DNA of 64,000 nucleotides from Aquimarina macrocephali JAMB N27 (GCF_000520995.1 NZ_JACA01000014.1:164127-228126); one strand, 5' to 3'. Shown: positions 37,413-47,606, counted from the first letter of the stretch. Numbers and translations are program-made. The notes: generated by a model not told the origin, from the sequence alone.

Positions 37413-39328
37413 TGTGTATGGATAGTGTAACTCCTTGTAGTTTCTTTTCAGAATTTGATATAAACCTTTTTAAAACAGGTAAACACTATCGTTTATACGA
37501 AAAATTCGGTTCTCATATCACTACAATTAATGGAGTAGAGGGTACTTATTTTTCCGTTTGGGCACCGTCAGCAAAATCTGTTTCTGTAATTGGAGATTTT
37601 AATCATTGGATTGAAGGAAAACATCAATTACATGTGAGATGGGATGAGTCCGGAATATGGGAAGGCTTTATCCCGAGTATAGGAAAAGGAAGTGTCTATA
37701 AATATAAAATTCATTCTAATCATAATGATATCAAGACAGAAAAAGCAGATCCTTATGCCCGGCGGTGTGAGCATCCTCCAAAAACGGCTTCTGTTGTCTG
37801 GGATGATAAATATAATTGGGAAGATGCGGCATGGATGAAAAAACGCAAAGAACACAATGCTCTTGATGCTCCCTATTCTGTATATGAAGTGCATTTAGGT
37901 TCCTGGAAAAAAAAGATAGAAGAAGATCGATCTTTATCATATATAGAACTGTCTGATGAATTGGTTTCTTATGTCAAAGAAATGCAATTTACTCATGTAG
38001 AATTGATGCCAGTGATGGAGTATCCTTATGATCCCTCATGGGGATATCAGCTTACAGGATATTTTGCACCTACATCTCGTTTTGGGTATCCAGAAGAATT
38101 TAAAGTATTGGTAGATAAACTTCACCAAAATGATATTGGTATTATCCTGGATTGGGTACCATCACATTTTCCTGAAGACGCTCATGGATTAGGTTTTTTT
38201 GACGGAACATGCCTCTATGAACATCCCGATAGAAAAAAAGGGTATCATCCAGATTGGAAAAGTTTAATATTTAACTACGGAAGAAATGAAGTAAAAAGCT
38301 TTCTGATTAGTAATGCTATTTTTTGGTTGGATCAATATCATGCTGATGGATTACGTGTAGATGCAGTAGCTTCTATATTATTTTTGGATTATTCTCGTGA
38401 GGATGGAGAATGGGAACCTAATATATATGGCGGTAGAGAAAACCTTGAGGCTATTTCTTTTATGAAAGAATTAAATGAAGAAGTATATAGTAGTTTTCCC
38501 GATGTGCAAACCATAGCAGAGGAATCTACATCGTTTCCTATGGTTTCTAAGCCTACATATCTGGGAGGGTTAGGTTTTGGGATGAAGTGGATGATGGGAT
38601 GGATGCATGATACACTACAGTATTTTGCAAAAGAACCAATTTATAGAAAGCACCACCAAAATGATCTTACCTTTAGTATGACCTATGCATTTACAGAAAA
38701 TTTTATGCTTCCATTATCACATGATGAAGTAGTTCACGGTAAAAGCAGTATACTTGGAAGAATGCCAGGAGATGAATGGCAGCAGTTTGCCAATCTTAGA
38801 TTGCTATATACCTATATGTTCACACATCCAGGTGTAAACCTTTTGTTTATGGGAGCCGAACTAGGGCAGCGAGAAGAATGGAATTTTCAGAATAGCTTAG
38901 ATTGGTATATACTTCAGTATACATATCATTCTGGAATTCAGAAAATAATAAAAGATTTAAATGTACTATACAGAAAATACCCTGCATTATATCAAAAACA
39001 GTTTAGTACATCGGGGTTTGAGTGGATAAGTTATGACGATCATGAAAATTCTGTTATCGCCTATATGCGAAAAGGAAATGAAAAAGAAACTCTCTTGATT
39101 ATTGTTTGCAATTTTACTCCAATACCAAGGACAAATTATCGTATTGGATTGCCAGATAAAGGAAAACTGATACAACTATTTAATAGTGATGCCAAAGTAT
39201 ATGGGGGTAGTGGTGTTTCAAATAAAAAAGAATTGGTTATAGCATCAAAAAAATGGCACAATCAAAAATATTCTGTAGCGGTTGATATTCCTCCTTTAGG
39301 AGCAGTTGTATTTAAGATTAATAAATAA
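37412..39328 (+). CDS. glgB: 1,4-alpha-glucan branching enzyme
   Basis: A 638-residue GH13 enzyme forming alpha-1,6 branches. An N-terminal CBM48 (about 43-105, 'YFSVWAPSAKSVSVIGDFNHW') precedes the barrel. Catalytic residues are Asp317 ('GLRVDAVAS'), Glu370 ('IAEEST') and Asp438 ('LSHDEVVHGK'). It lacks the extra N1 domain of longer GlgB forms, as is usual in this phylum. The start is GTG at 37412 overlapping the glgC stop, or ATG at 37418. Confidence 0.95.
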   Translation: MCMDSVTPCSFFSEFDINLFKTGKHYRLYEKFGSHITTINGVEGTYFSVWAPSAKSVSVIGDFNHWIEGKHQLHVRWDESGIWEGFIPSIGKGSVYKYKIHSNHNDIKTEKADPYARRCEHPPKTASVVWDDKYNWEDAAWMKKRKEHNALDAPYSVYEVHLGSWKKKIEEDRSLSYIELSDELVSYVKEMQFTHVELMPVMEYPYDPSWGYQLTGYFAPTSRFGYPEEFKVLVDKLHQNDIGIILDWVPSHFPEDAHGLGFFDGTCLYEHPDRKKGYHPDWKSLIFNYGRNEVKSFLISNAIFWLDQYHADGLRVDAVASILFLDYSREDGEWEPNIYGGRENLEAISFMKELNEEVYSSFPDVQTIAEESTSFPMVSKPTYLGGLGFGMKWMMGWMHDTLQYFAKEPIYRKHHQNDLTFSMTYAFTENFMLPLSHDEVVHGKSSILGRMPGDEWQQFANLRLLYTYMFTHPGVNLLFMGAELGQREEWNFQNSLDWYILQYTYHSGIQKIIKDLNVLYRKYPALYQKQFSTSGFEWISYDDHENSVIAYMRKGNEKETLLIIVCNFTPIPRTNYRIGLPDKGKLIQLFNSDAKVYGGSGVSNKKELVIASKKWHNQKYSVAVDIPPLGAVVFKINK

Positions 39329-39392
39329 GTACCTATAAAAAAATATAAACAGTAGAAGTCTCCCAAACCTAACTAATCGAAAAAAGAAAAAT

Positions 39393-41798
39393 ATGATTAC
39401 TAATACAGAACTAGAGCAAAAAGGGAATTTGTTTCCTGGTAAGATCATTTCCTTTTCGCAACATGTAGATACATTAAATTTTACCACAGAAAATGGAGTA
39501 ATTTTACAAGTTACTATTCTAAGAGGAAGTGTAATTCGTTTTCGATATGCTACCGATAATAATTTTGAAAAAGACTTCTCTTATGCTATAAGTGAAACCG
39601 GTGCCAGGGGGTATAGTATGCTGAAAGTCGATGAGACGGATATAGAATATACTATTACTACTTCAAAAATTAGCATTTGTATTGCTAAAGCAAATATACA
39701 TGTAACTATTTATGATAGTGAAGGCAATATTATCTGTAAAGATGATTGGGGTTTTCATTGGGAGCAAAGCTATGAGTATGGAGGAAATATTGTAAAGATG
39801 AGTAAGTCTGCACCTCAAGGGGAGTGTTATTATGGCCTTGGAGATAAACCCATGCACCTTAATCTAAAAGGGAAACGTTTAGAAAACTGGGCAACCGACC
39901 AATATGCTTTTGGCAAAGACCAAGATCCATTATATAAAAGTGTTCCTTTTTATATTGGGATGTATGAAGAAAGAGCCTATGGGATATTTTTTGATAATAC
40001 ATTCAAGACCTTTTTTGATTTTTGCCATGAGCGACGTAATGTAACTAGTTTTTGGGCACAAGGTGGAGAAATGAATTATTATTTCTTCTATGGCCCCAAT
40101 ATGCAAGATGTAGTTACACGATATACAGATTTAACCGGTAAGCCAGAATTACCACCGTTATGGGCGTTAGGATATCATCAATGTAAATGGAGTTATTATC
40201 CCGAGAAAAAAGTAAAAGAAGTAACTCATAAATTCAGAGAGCTCAGGATCCCTTGTGATGCCATATATCTTGATATCGATTACATGGATGGTTTCAGGTG
40301 TTTTACCTGGAATAAAGAATATTTCCCAGATCCAAAACGTATGGTAGCCGAACTGGCAGAAGATGGATTTAAAACAGTAGTCATCATTGATCCCGGAATC
40401 AAAATTGACGACGAATATTCTGTATATCAGGAGGCGATGAAAAATGATTATTTCTGTAAAAGAGCCGACGGCCCTTATATGAGAGGAAAAGTATGGCCTG
40501 GAGAATGTTTCTTTCCAGATTTCACAAATCCCAAAGTTAGAGAGTGGTGGGCTGGGTTATTTAAAGAAATTATTGATGAGATAGGGGTAAAAGGAGTGTG
40601 GAATGATATGAATGAGCCTGCTGTAATGGAAGTCCCTGGTAAAACATTTCCAGATGATGTACGTCATAGTTATGATGGTAATTATTGTAGTCATAGAAAA
40701 GCACATAATATATATGGCACTCAAATGGCTAGAGCGACCTATGAGGGTGTAAAACGATTTGCATATCCTAAGCGACCATTTATCATCACACGATCTGCAT
40801 ATTCTGGAGCGCAGCGTTATACTTCTTCATGGACAGGAGATAATGTGGCTACCTGGGAACATCTTTGGATAGCCAATATCCAGGCACAGCGTATGAGTAT
40901 GAGTGGCATGTCTTTTACCGGTAGTGATATTGGTGGTTTTGCAGAACATCCTACAGGAGAGTTATATGCCAGATGGATTCAACTAGGAGTATTTCATCCC
41001 TTCTGTCGTACACATTCTTCGGGAGATCACGGTAATCAAGAACCATGGACCTTTGGAGAAGAAGTTGTAGATGTAACCAGAAAATATGTAGAATTACGCT
41101 ACCAACTATTACCATATTTGTATACCATGTTCTGGGAATATGCCGAAGCAGGAATTCCCATGCTAAAATCCCTGGTGTTATATGATCAATTAGATCTACA
41201 AACACATTATAGAACCGATGAATTTATATTTGGAAACCAAATTCTCGTATGTCCAATACAAGAACCTAATGCCAAAGGTAGAAGAATGTATATCCCAAAC
41301 GGAAATTGGTATAACTACTGGACCAGAAGTTATGTGAAAGGAGGGAGAGAAAAATGGGTAGACGCCGATCTGGATATCATTCCTTTATTTATTAAAGAAG
41401 GAGCAATTATTCCTAAATATCCAGTTCAACAGTATGTTGGAGAAAAGAAGATAGAAGAATTAAAACTAGAGGCATATTATAAATTAGGAAATAGAGAAGT
41501 ATCTAAAGTTTATGAGGATGCTCAGGATGGTTATGACTATGCCAAAGGAAGATATAGTCTTAGAAGTTTTTCCTTTACGGGGAAAGAAAATGAAGTTATT
41601 ATTCAGCAACATAAAGACGGTAGTTATATCACCGAATATGAAACTATGCAAATAGAACTAATAGGGCTTCCGTTTAAAATAAATGAAATTGAAATCGATA
41701 ATGTTGTGGTCTCATTTGAAAGTGTACATTTTGATACCGAAAATAATGTGCTAATTGTCCCTAAAAGTTTTACAGAACTTCATATTATAGCTAAGTAA
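39393..41798 (+). CDS. GH31 alpha-glucosidase
   Basis: An 801-residue glycoside hydrolase of family 31. The nucleophile is Asp405 in 'WNDMNEP' and the acid/base Asp483 in 'SWTGDN'; the N-terminal galactose-mutarotase-like domain and two C-terminal beta-domains bring it to the usual length. There is no signal peptide, so it should be cytoplasmic and could release glucose from glycogen-derived maltodextrin. It is last in the glg operon, 64 nt after glgB. No glycogen phosphorylase or debranching gene is present in this window. Confidence 0.93.
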   Translation: MITNTELEQKGNLFPGKIISFSQHVDTLNFTTENGVILQVTILRGSVIRFRYATDNNFEKDFSYAISETGARGYSMLKVDETDIEYTITTSKISICIAKANIHVTIYDSEGNIICKDDWGFHWEQSYEYGGNIVKMSKSAPQGECYYGLGDKPMHLNLKGKRLENWATDQYAFGKDQDPLYKSVPFYIGMYEERAYGIFFDNTFKTFFDFCHERRNVTSFWAQGGEMNYYFFYGPNMQDVVTRYTDLTGKPELPPLWALGYHQCKWSYYPEKKVKEVTHKFRELRIPCDAIYLDIDYMDGFRCFTWNKEYFPDPKRMVAELAEDGFKTVVIIDPGIKIDDEYSVYQEAMKNDYFCKRADGPYMRGKVWPGECFFPDFTNPKVREWWAGLFKEIIDEIGVKGVWNDMNEPAVMEVPGKTFPDDVRHSYDGNYCSHRKAHNIYGTQMARATYEGVKRFAYPKRPFIITRSAYSGAQRYTSSWTGDNVATWEHLWIANIQAQRMSMSGMSFTGSDIGGFAEHPTGELYARWIQLGVFHPFCRTHSSGDHGNQEPWTFGEEVVDVTRKYVELRYQLLPYLYTMFWEYAEAGIPMLKSLVLYDQLDLQTHYRTDEFIFGNQILVCPIQEPNAKGRRMYIPNGNWYNYWTRSYVKGGREKWVDADLDIIPLFIKEGAIIPKYPVQQYVGEKKIEELKLEAYYKLGNREVSKVYEDAQDGYDYAKGRYSLRSFSFTGKENEVIIQQHKDGSYITEYETMQIELIGLPFKINEIEIDNVVVSFESVHFDTENNVLIVPKSFTELHIIAK

Positions 41799-41924
41799 TT
41801 ACCTTTTATCGAGCAATAAAGCATTATATAGATTTTTTGAAATAAATATTAACCGTTGTTTTTTGAAGGTAGCCTGTTATTTTCGTAATTTTAACAAAAT
41901 GAAACTTCAAGATAATATTAATAT

Positions 41925-42746
41925 ATGAACACACGAAAATCTATAGTCCTATTAGGAACTGTTTTATTATTCATGTCCTGTGCGACAAACCCATTTACTG
42001 GTAAACAAACATTGGCATTAGTGCCTAATTCTCAGATATTACCAATGGCTTTTCAGCAGTATAACCAGTTCTTAGGAGAAAATAAGGTAGTAAAAGGAAC
42101 ATCTGATGCAGTTATGGTTACCAGAGTTGGTCAAAAAATAGCTAAAGCATCCGAACGTTGGCTAAATGCTAATGGTTACCAGGGATATCTAAAAGATTAT
42201 AAATGGGAATATAATCTGGTAGATGATAAAAATGTTAATGCCTGGTGTATGCCTGGAGGTAAAATAGTAGTGTATACAGGGATTTTACCAATAGCAAAAA
42301 GTGAAACAGGAATGGCTGCAATAATGGGTCATGAAGTAGCTCATGCATTGGCAAACCATGGTCAGCAACGAATGAGTGCTGGTCAAATCCAACAAGTAGC
42401 AGGAGCAGCAACTGCAATTGCAGTTAGCGGAAAAGATCAAAAAACACAACAGATTGTTGGTACTGCATTTGGTTTAGGAAGTCAATTTGGAGTCATGCTG
42501 CCTTTTAGCAGAAGCCATGAAACCGAAGCAGACCGTATAGGATTACAATTAATGGCAATTGCCGGTTACAATCCTGATGAAGCAGCAGAGTTATGGAAAC
42601 GTATGAAAGCTAATAGTGGAGGGCAAGCACCACCAGAATTTATGAGTACCCACCCATCAAGTGATACACGTATTGCTAATCTTACAGCGTGGGCCCCTGC
42701 AGCAAAGGCTGAGGCCAAAAAATTTGGGGTAACCTCTTTTAAATAA
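41925..42746 (+). CDS. M48-family metalloprotease lipoprotein
   Basis: A 273-residue periplasmic lipoprotein with lipobox 'LLFMSC' (Cys19) followed by the family motif 'ATNPFTGKQTLALVP'. Zinc site: His136-Glu137-x-x-His140 in 'MGHEVAHALANHG', third ligand Glu201 in 'HETEADRIGL'. This fits the LoiP/BepA group of quality-control proteases for outer-membrane proteins. Single gene with a strong terminator. Confidence 0.92.
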   Translation: MNTRKSIVLLGTVLLFMSCATNPFTGKQTLALVPNSQILPMAFQQYNQFLGENKVVKGTSDAVMVTRVGQKIAKASERWLNANGYQGYLKDYKWEYNLVDDKNVNAWCMPGGKIVVYTGILPIAKSETGMAAIMGHEVAHALANHGQQRMSAGQIQQVAGAATAIAVSGKDQKTQQIVGTAFGLGSQFGVMLPFSRSHETEADRIGLQLMAIAGYNPDEAAELWKRMKANSGGQAPPEFMSTHPSSDTRIANLTAWAPAAKAEAKKFGVTSFK

Positions 42747-42788
42747 TTGTAAAGTTTATAATCTTAAAAAGATTATACTTACTTTAGA

Positions 42789-42824
42789 AGCTGTTCTGAG
42801 CAAATTCAGAACAGCTTTTTTTTT
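42789..42824 (+). terminator. Rho-independent terminator
   Basis: A perfect 11-bp stem 'agctgttctga' / 'tcagaacagct' (42789-42799, 42806-42816) followed by a run of eight T. It ends the M48 lipoprotein transcript. Confidence 0.92.
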
Positions 42825-42973
42825 ACGTAAATTGTATATTCGATGCTTCTCGATAGCGCTGCGGTACTTGTCAAAGTACTGTTTTTCTATGAATGGCTAC
42901 TCGCGAAGTGATCGTATCAATAGATATAAACGTATTCATCATCTGATGGATATATTTTAATTTTATAAGCATA

Positions 42974-44293
42974 ATGAGTAAACTACTACCAAAGGGGCAT
43001 AAGAAATTATTAAATGCCTGGGCATTCTACGATTGGGCAAATTCTGTATATAATTTAACGATTTCTTCAGCCGTTTTTCCGATTTTTTGGGGAGCACTAA
43101 CCATAGTTAGAAATGATCAGGGAGATATTGTTAATGATACAGTGCATTTCTTAGGCTATGATTTTAATAATGATTCTTTAATAAGTTATGTTACCGCTTT
43201 AGCATTTCTAACGGTATCAATAATTAGCCCCTTACTTTCAGGAATAGCTGATTATGTAGGTAATAAGAAAAACTTCCTTAAATTCTTTTGTTATTTAGGA
43301 GCTATTTCTTGTATTGGACTTTATTGGTTTAATCTCGAACACCTTTGGTTTGGATTATTATGTTACTTTTTGGCTTTAATTGGTTTTTGGGCCAGTTTAG
43401 TATTTTATAACTCGTATTTACCAGATATCGCATTTCCAGAACAACAAGATGCTATTAGTGCCAAGGGGTATTCTCTTGGATATATCGGAAGTGTGATTTT
43501 ATTGATCATTAATCTTGTCATGATTTTAAAATATGACTGGTTTGGTTTTGAAAGTGAAGGAGTGCCAACCAGATTATCTTTTATTATGGTAGGAGTTTGG
43601 TGGATTGCATTTAGCCAGTACACCTATTATTATCTACCAAAAGGGAATAAGAAAGATGTACTAACCAAAGCTGTCGTTTTTAATGGTTTTAAAGAGTTGA
43701 AAATGATATGGAAAGCACTTCAGAACGACATAAAACTTCGTAGGTATCTAAGTGCGTTTTTTGTATATAGTATGGCTGTACAGACCATTATGCTTATTGC
43801 TACGTATTTCGGTATCGAAGAATTGGACTGGGGAGAACAAAATCCTACTACCGGGTTAATCATAAGTATCCTGTTAATTCAGCTTGTGGCTGTACTAGGA
43901 GCATATCTTACTTCTAAAGCTTCTTCAAAATTCGGAAACATACAAACATTGATCGTGATTAATTTTATCTGGATCGGTATTTGTGTATATGCCTATACAA
44001 TTACTACACCATCAGAGTTTTATGTTACCGCTGCAATTGTAGGTTTGGTTATGGGGGGTATACAAGCATTATCTAGATCTACATATTCAAAATTATTACC
44101 AGAAGACGCTATTGATACAGCCTCATACTTTAGTTTTTATGATGTATCCGAAAAAATAGGTATAGTAATCGGGATGTTCTCTTACGGGATTATCGCTCAG
44201 GTAACAGGGAGTGTACGATATTCGATTCTTTTTCTTATCCTTTTCTTTGTTGTGGGTCTTGTCTTATTATTTAGAGTACCGAGAACAGAATGA
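42974..44293 (+). CDS. MFS transporter, UMF1 (Atg22-like) family
   Basis: A 439-residue inner-membrane transporter with about 12 hydrophobic segments. The opening 'LLNAWAFYDWANSVYNLTISSAVFPIFW' is diagnostic for the UMF1/Atg22-like branch of the major facilitator superfamily, as are 'YNSYLPDI' and 'GGIQALSRSTYSKLLPEDAIDTASYFSFYDVSEKIGIVIG'. Yeast Atg22 exports amino acids from the vacuole; the bacterial substrate is not known. Single gene. Confidence 0.9.
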   Translation: MSKLLPKGHKKLLNAWAFYDWANSVYNLTISSAVFPIFWGALTIVRNDQGDIVNDTVHFLGYDFNNDSLISYVTALAFLTVSIISPLLSGIADYVGNKKNFLKFFCYLGAISCIGLYWFNLEHLWFGLLCYFLALIGFWASLVFYNSYLPDIAFPEQQDAISAKGYSLGYIGSVILLIINLVMILKYDWFGFESEGVPTRLSFIMVGVWWIAFSQYTYYYLPKGNKKDVLTKAVVFNGFKELKMIWKALQNDIKLRRYLSAFFVYSMAVQTIMLIATYFGIEELDWGEQNPTTGLIISILLIQLVAVLGAYLTSKASSKFGNIQTLIVINFIWIGICVYAYTITTPSEFYVTAAIVGLVMGGIQALSRSTYSKLLPEDAIDTASYFSFYDVSEKIGIVIGMFSYGIIAQVTGSVRYSILFLILFFVVGLVLLFRVPRTE

Positions 44294-44493
44294 TAGCACA
44301 ATAAAATCTTGTAAGGTTTTTATAATAGTAAAAAAATGGATAAAAGCAAGGAAGAATCTTTTGTCCTTTTTTTGTGTATTTTATCTAGTTTTTAAGATTA
44401 CTTAGCCAATGATAATTAAAAATCCTTTTGAAATATAATAATATTGTAAACGTTATCGTTATTAGCTATTTTTATATAATAAAACTCACGACA

Positions 44494-44973
44494 ATGAAAA
44501 AACTTATGTTAGCGTTAGTAGTTGTACTACTAGCTTCCTGTAATACTACTCAACAAACCGTTATTGCAGCAAAAAAGACTCTGAAAGGAGAGTGGTCTCT
44601 TGATAAAATCTCTTATGACCGTCAAGGAATATTTGAAGTAAATCTGTATAATGATGCCTCTGCTGAATGCTTTACTGGAAGTGTATGGAAATTTATCCCA
44701 AATAATAATACAGGAAAGTACGAAGTAAATCAAAGTAGTTGTGTTTCTACAGGTGCAAGAAACTTTAGATTTACAATTCCTAAGCCAGAAGGTAATGGAG
44801 AGTATTACTTTATGTTTAAACCAATAAACGAAAAGAAAAAAAGCACAAATAATAATGCTGGTTACAGAATGCTATTAGATCACCTTGATGATGCTACAAT
44901 GACATGGAAAATGACTGTAAGTCTAGAAGGGAAGCCTTTTGTAATCACTATGAATTTTAATAAATTACAATAA
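44494..44973 (+). CDS. Lipocalin-like lipoprotein
   Basis: A 159-residue lipoprotein. I chose the ATG at 44494, which opens the signal peptide 'MKKLMLALVVVLLASC'; a start at 44428 would add 22 unlikely residues. The mature domain has 'LKGEWSLDKISYD', 'CFTGSVWKFIPNNNTGKYEV' and 'DDATMTWKMTVSLEGKPFVITMNFNK', the pattern of the lipocalin-like family of Bacteroidota. The ligand is unknown. It lies 13 nt before an OmpA-family gene and is probably cotranscribed with it. Confidence 0.8.
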   Translation: MKKLMLALVVVLLASCNTTQQTVIAAKKTLKGEWSLDKISYDRQGIFEVNLYNDASAECFTGSVWKFIPNNNTGKYEVNQSSCVSTGARNFRFTIPKPEGNGEYYFMFKPINEKKKSTNNNAGYRMLLDHLDDATMTWKMTVSLEGKPFVITMNFNKLQ

Positions 44974-44986
44974 CTCAAATCTATAA

Positions 44987-45682
44987 ATGATGAAGACAAA
45001 TCTTAAAAAAATAGTGGTTGCCGTAATGGCTGTTACAATTTTAACAAGTTGTGAGGCCGTTAAAAACTCAAATAACACACAAAAAGGAGCTGTAATTGGT
45101 ACTGCAGCTGGAGCTGTAATAGGTGGAATTATAGGAAATAATGTAAAAAACAAGAACTCTGCCCTTGGCGCCGTAATTGGTGGTGTTGTAGGAGGTGTTG
45201 CTGGTGGTGTTATCGGTAAGCAAATGGATAAACAAGCTCAGAAGATTGAGTCAGAAATACCAGGAGCCGAAGTAACAAGAGTAGGAGAAGGTATTGATGT
45301 AGTATTTGATGAGAATAGTGGAGTATATTTTGCTACCAATAAATCTGATATCAATTCAAAATCAAAAACAAATCTTAAGAAACTAGCAGGTATTTTTAAA
45401 GAATATCCAGATACTAATATTATTGTAGAAGGACATACTGATAGTACAGGTGATGATAGTTATAATATGTCATTATCTCAAAAAAGAGCAAATGCTGTTA
45501 CAAATTATCTGGTATCTCAAGGGATAAGCATAAGTCGTCTAACGACTTATGCTCACGGAGAGACACTTCCAAAGTATGATAATGCAACTCCGGCAGGAAG
45601 AGCTAAAAACAGAAGAGTTGAGCTTGGTATTGTTGCTAATGATAAGATGAAAGAAGATGCACAAAAGCAAGTAAAACAATAA
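44987..45682 (+). CDS. OmpA-family lipoprotein with glycine zipper
   Basis: A 231-residue outer-membrane lipoprotein (lipobox 'ILTSC'). Residues 33-85 form a glycine-zipper membrane segment ('GAVIGTAAGAVIGGIIGN', 'VVGGVAGGVIGKQMDK'). Residues 110-225 are an OmpA/Pal peptidoglycan-binding domain with 'NIIVEGHTDSTGDDSYNMSLSQKRA' and 'PAGRAKNRRVEL'. It tethers the outer membrane to the cell wall. Cotranscribed with the lipocalin-like gene and closed by a strong terminator. Confidence 0.92.
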   Translation: MMKTNLKKIVVAVMAVTILTSCEAVKNSNNTQKGAVIGTAAGAVIGGIIGNNVKNKNSALGAVIGGVVGGVAGGVIGKQMDKQAQKIESEIPGAEVTRVGEGIDVVFDENSGVYFATNKSDINSKSKTNLKKLAGIFKEYPDTNIIVEGHTDSTGDDSYNMSLSQKRANAVTNYLVSQGISISRLTTYAHGETLPKYDNATPAGRAKNRRVELGIVANDKMKEDAQKQVKQ

Positions 45683-45702
45683 ACTTTTGTAATAAAACAT
45701 TT

Positions 45703-45733
45703 AAAATCCCGACTATACAGTCGGGATTTTTTT
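45703..45733 (+). terminator. Rho-independent terminator
   Basis: A perfect 12-bp stem 'aaaatcccgact' / 'agtcgggatttt' (45703-45714, 45719-45730) with a 4-nt loop, and the T-run extends beyond the stem. It marks the left border of the polyketide operon. Confidence 0.92.
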
Positions 45734-45747
45734 ATGCTTAATTTTTA

Positions 45748-46893
45748 ATGTATCTTCAATACTTGGACACGTATTCACACATAATAATCATTGGCGGAGG
45801 GCTTGCCGGATTAACCAATGCTATTCACTTGGCTAAGGCAGGTGTTCCTGTTACACTTATCGAAATGAATACGTATCCAAAACACAAAGTATGTGGTGAA
45901 TATATATCTAACGAAGTGTTACCATATTTTGATTTTTTGGATATAGACATTGATGCTTTACAACCTACCAGGATTTCAAAATTTAATATAACTACACAAA
46001 AAGGAAAATGCATACAAAGCACATTACCTTTGGGTGGTTTTGGAGTTAGCAGATATGTTCTAGACCACTATCTTTGGAAAAAAGCAGCAGTAGCAGGAGT
46101 GCAATTACTATGTGATCAGGTAACAGATGTGCACTATCATAATAATAGTTTTCGGATTAAAACGGCTGGTAATCGAGTATTAACCAGTGATTATGTTATT
46201 GGTGCTTATGGAAAACGAACTCAACTTGATAAAACACTGCAACGAAGTTTTAGTTATCGAAAATCCCCTTGGCTAGCCGTTAAGGCACATTACAAGACCG
46301 ACTTTGATTCGAATACGGTCTCACTGCATAATTTTGAAGGAGGATACTGCGGTCTTTCTATGGTAGAGAATAATGTTGTAAATGCTTGTTATCTGGCTAC
46401 CTATGATAGTTTTAAAAAATATAAAGATTTAGGTATCTTTCAAAAGGAAGTCCTGTGCAAAAATCCGCATTTAAATACATTTTTTAAAAGCGCAGAATCA
46501 TTGTTTAATACACCAATTACTATAAGTCAGATAAATTTTGATAAGAAAAAACCTGTTGAAGATCACGTCTTTATGACTGGAGATGCAGCTGGCTTAATTC
46601 ACCCTCTTTGCGGTAATGGTATGGCAATGGCAATACAAAGTGCCCAGATACTTAGTGAGTTGCTAATAAAAAATTATGATCAGGGTTTGATCACCCCAAG
46701 AAAAGTAATAGAAATAGACTACACCAAGCAATGGAATAAAGCATTTTCTAAAAGATTATATGCTGGTAGAGCGTTACAAAAAATCTTATTAAATGGCAGG
46801 CTACAAGAGCTTTCTTACACAATAGCTAATACAATACCGGCTATTGTACCTAAAATTATAAAACAAACCCACGGAGAGCCCTTGATATGCTAG
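45748..46893 (+). CDS. FAD-dependent oxidoreductase of the polyketide operon
   Basis: A 381-residue flavoprotein of the p-hydroxybenzoate hydroxylase/geranylgeranyl-reductase superfamily. The FAD Rossmann motif GxGxxG is in 'IIIIGGGLAGL' (16-21), an Arg/Lys-rich 'YPKHKVCGEYIS' binds the cofactor, and 'VFMTGDAAGLIHPLCGNGMAMAIQSA' is the second FAD motif. It could hydroxylate an aromatic ring or reduce/oxidise a lipid intermediate. In the Streptomyces srs operon a flavoprotein of this class oxidises phenolic lipids to quinones; here that role is inferred from its place next to the methyltransferase and type III PKS. First gene of the operon. Confidence 0.85.
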   Translation: MYLQYLDTYSHIIIIGGGLAGLTNAIHLAKAGVPVTLIEMNTYPKHKVCGEYISNEVLPYFDFLDIDIDALQPTRISKFNITTQKGKCIQSTLPLGGFGVSRYVLDHYLWKKAAVAGVQLLCDQVTDVHYHNNSFRIKTAGNRVLTSDYVIGAYGKRTQLDKTLQRSFSYRKSPWLAVKAHYKTDFDSNTVSLHNFEGGYCGLSMVENNVVNACYLATYDSFKKYKDLGIFQKEVLCKNPHLNTFFKSAESLFNTPITISQINFDKKKPVEDHVFMTGDAAGLIHPLCGNGMAMAIQSAQILSELLIKNYDQGLITPRKVIEIDYTKQWNKAFSKRLYAGRALQKILLNGRLQELSYTIANTIPAIVPKIIKQTHGEPLIC

Positions 46894-47606
46894 CAAATTT
46901 ACAATATAGGAGTAATGAGGTAGAACTCATGGATAACCCAGAGGTTGAAGAAAAGGCTTTGCAACGAGCATTATCTGATATTTCGAGAGTAAATAAATGG
47001 CTGGGAGGTAATGCAATTACTATTAAAGCTGTGCACACATTGGTTAAAAATCAGAATCCATCACAAGAGATTACAATTCTTGATTTAGGTTGTGGTGATG
47101 GTGAAATGCTAAGAGCTATTTCTGATTCATTTAAAAAAGAAAAAAAGAATATAAAATTAATTGGTATTGATCTGAATAATAGGTGTTTAGATTATGCTAT
47201 TGAATCAAGCACTTCATATCCTGAAATATCATTTTTCAACAAAGATATTTTAGAAATTGAGGGGGCAGAATTTTCTTGTGACATCATTATTTGCACATTA
47301 ACATTGCATCATCTTAGAGACGAGGAAATCAAAAAAGTTATGAAAAAAGCAGTTGACCTGGCAACAACTGCAGTAGTAATTAATGACCTTCATCGTAGTA
47401 GACTGGCATACTATCTTTTTAAAGTATTCAGTTTCTTTTTTATTAAAGGATATGTTGCAAAAAATGATGGATTGGTTTCTATAAAAAGAGGATTCAAAAA
47501 ACAAGAGTTATTATATTTTGCCAAAGTACTTCATCTACAAGATTACAAAGTGGATTGGAAATGGGCTTTTCGGTATCGGTGGATTATAAAAATCACAAGT
47601 GAGTAA
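46887..47606 (+). CDS. SAM-dependent methyltransferase of the polyketide operon
   Basis: A 239-residue class I methyltransferase. Motif I is 'ILDLGCGDGEML' (64-75) and the acidic motif is 'IGIDLNNRCLDYA'; 'DIIICTLTLHHL' is motif IV. It overlaps the flavoprotein gene by 7 nt and lies 20 nt before the type III PKS gene. The likely role is methylation of a phenolic or enol oxygen, or of ring carbon, on the polyketide product; the substrate is inferred from context only. Confidence 0.85.
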   Translation: MLANLQYRSNEVELMDNPEVEEKALQRALSDISRVNKWLGGNAITIKAVHTLVKNQNPSQEITILDLGCGDGEMLRAISDSFKKEKKNIKLIGIDLNNRCLDYAIESSTSYPEISFFNKDILEIEGAEFSCDIIICTLTLHHLRDEEIKKVMKKAVDLATTAVVINDLHRSRLAYYLFKVFSFFFIKGYVAKNDGLVSIKRGFKKQELLYFAKVLHLQDYKVDWKWAFRYRWIIKITSE

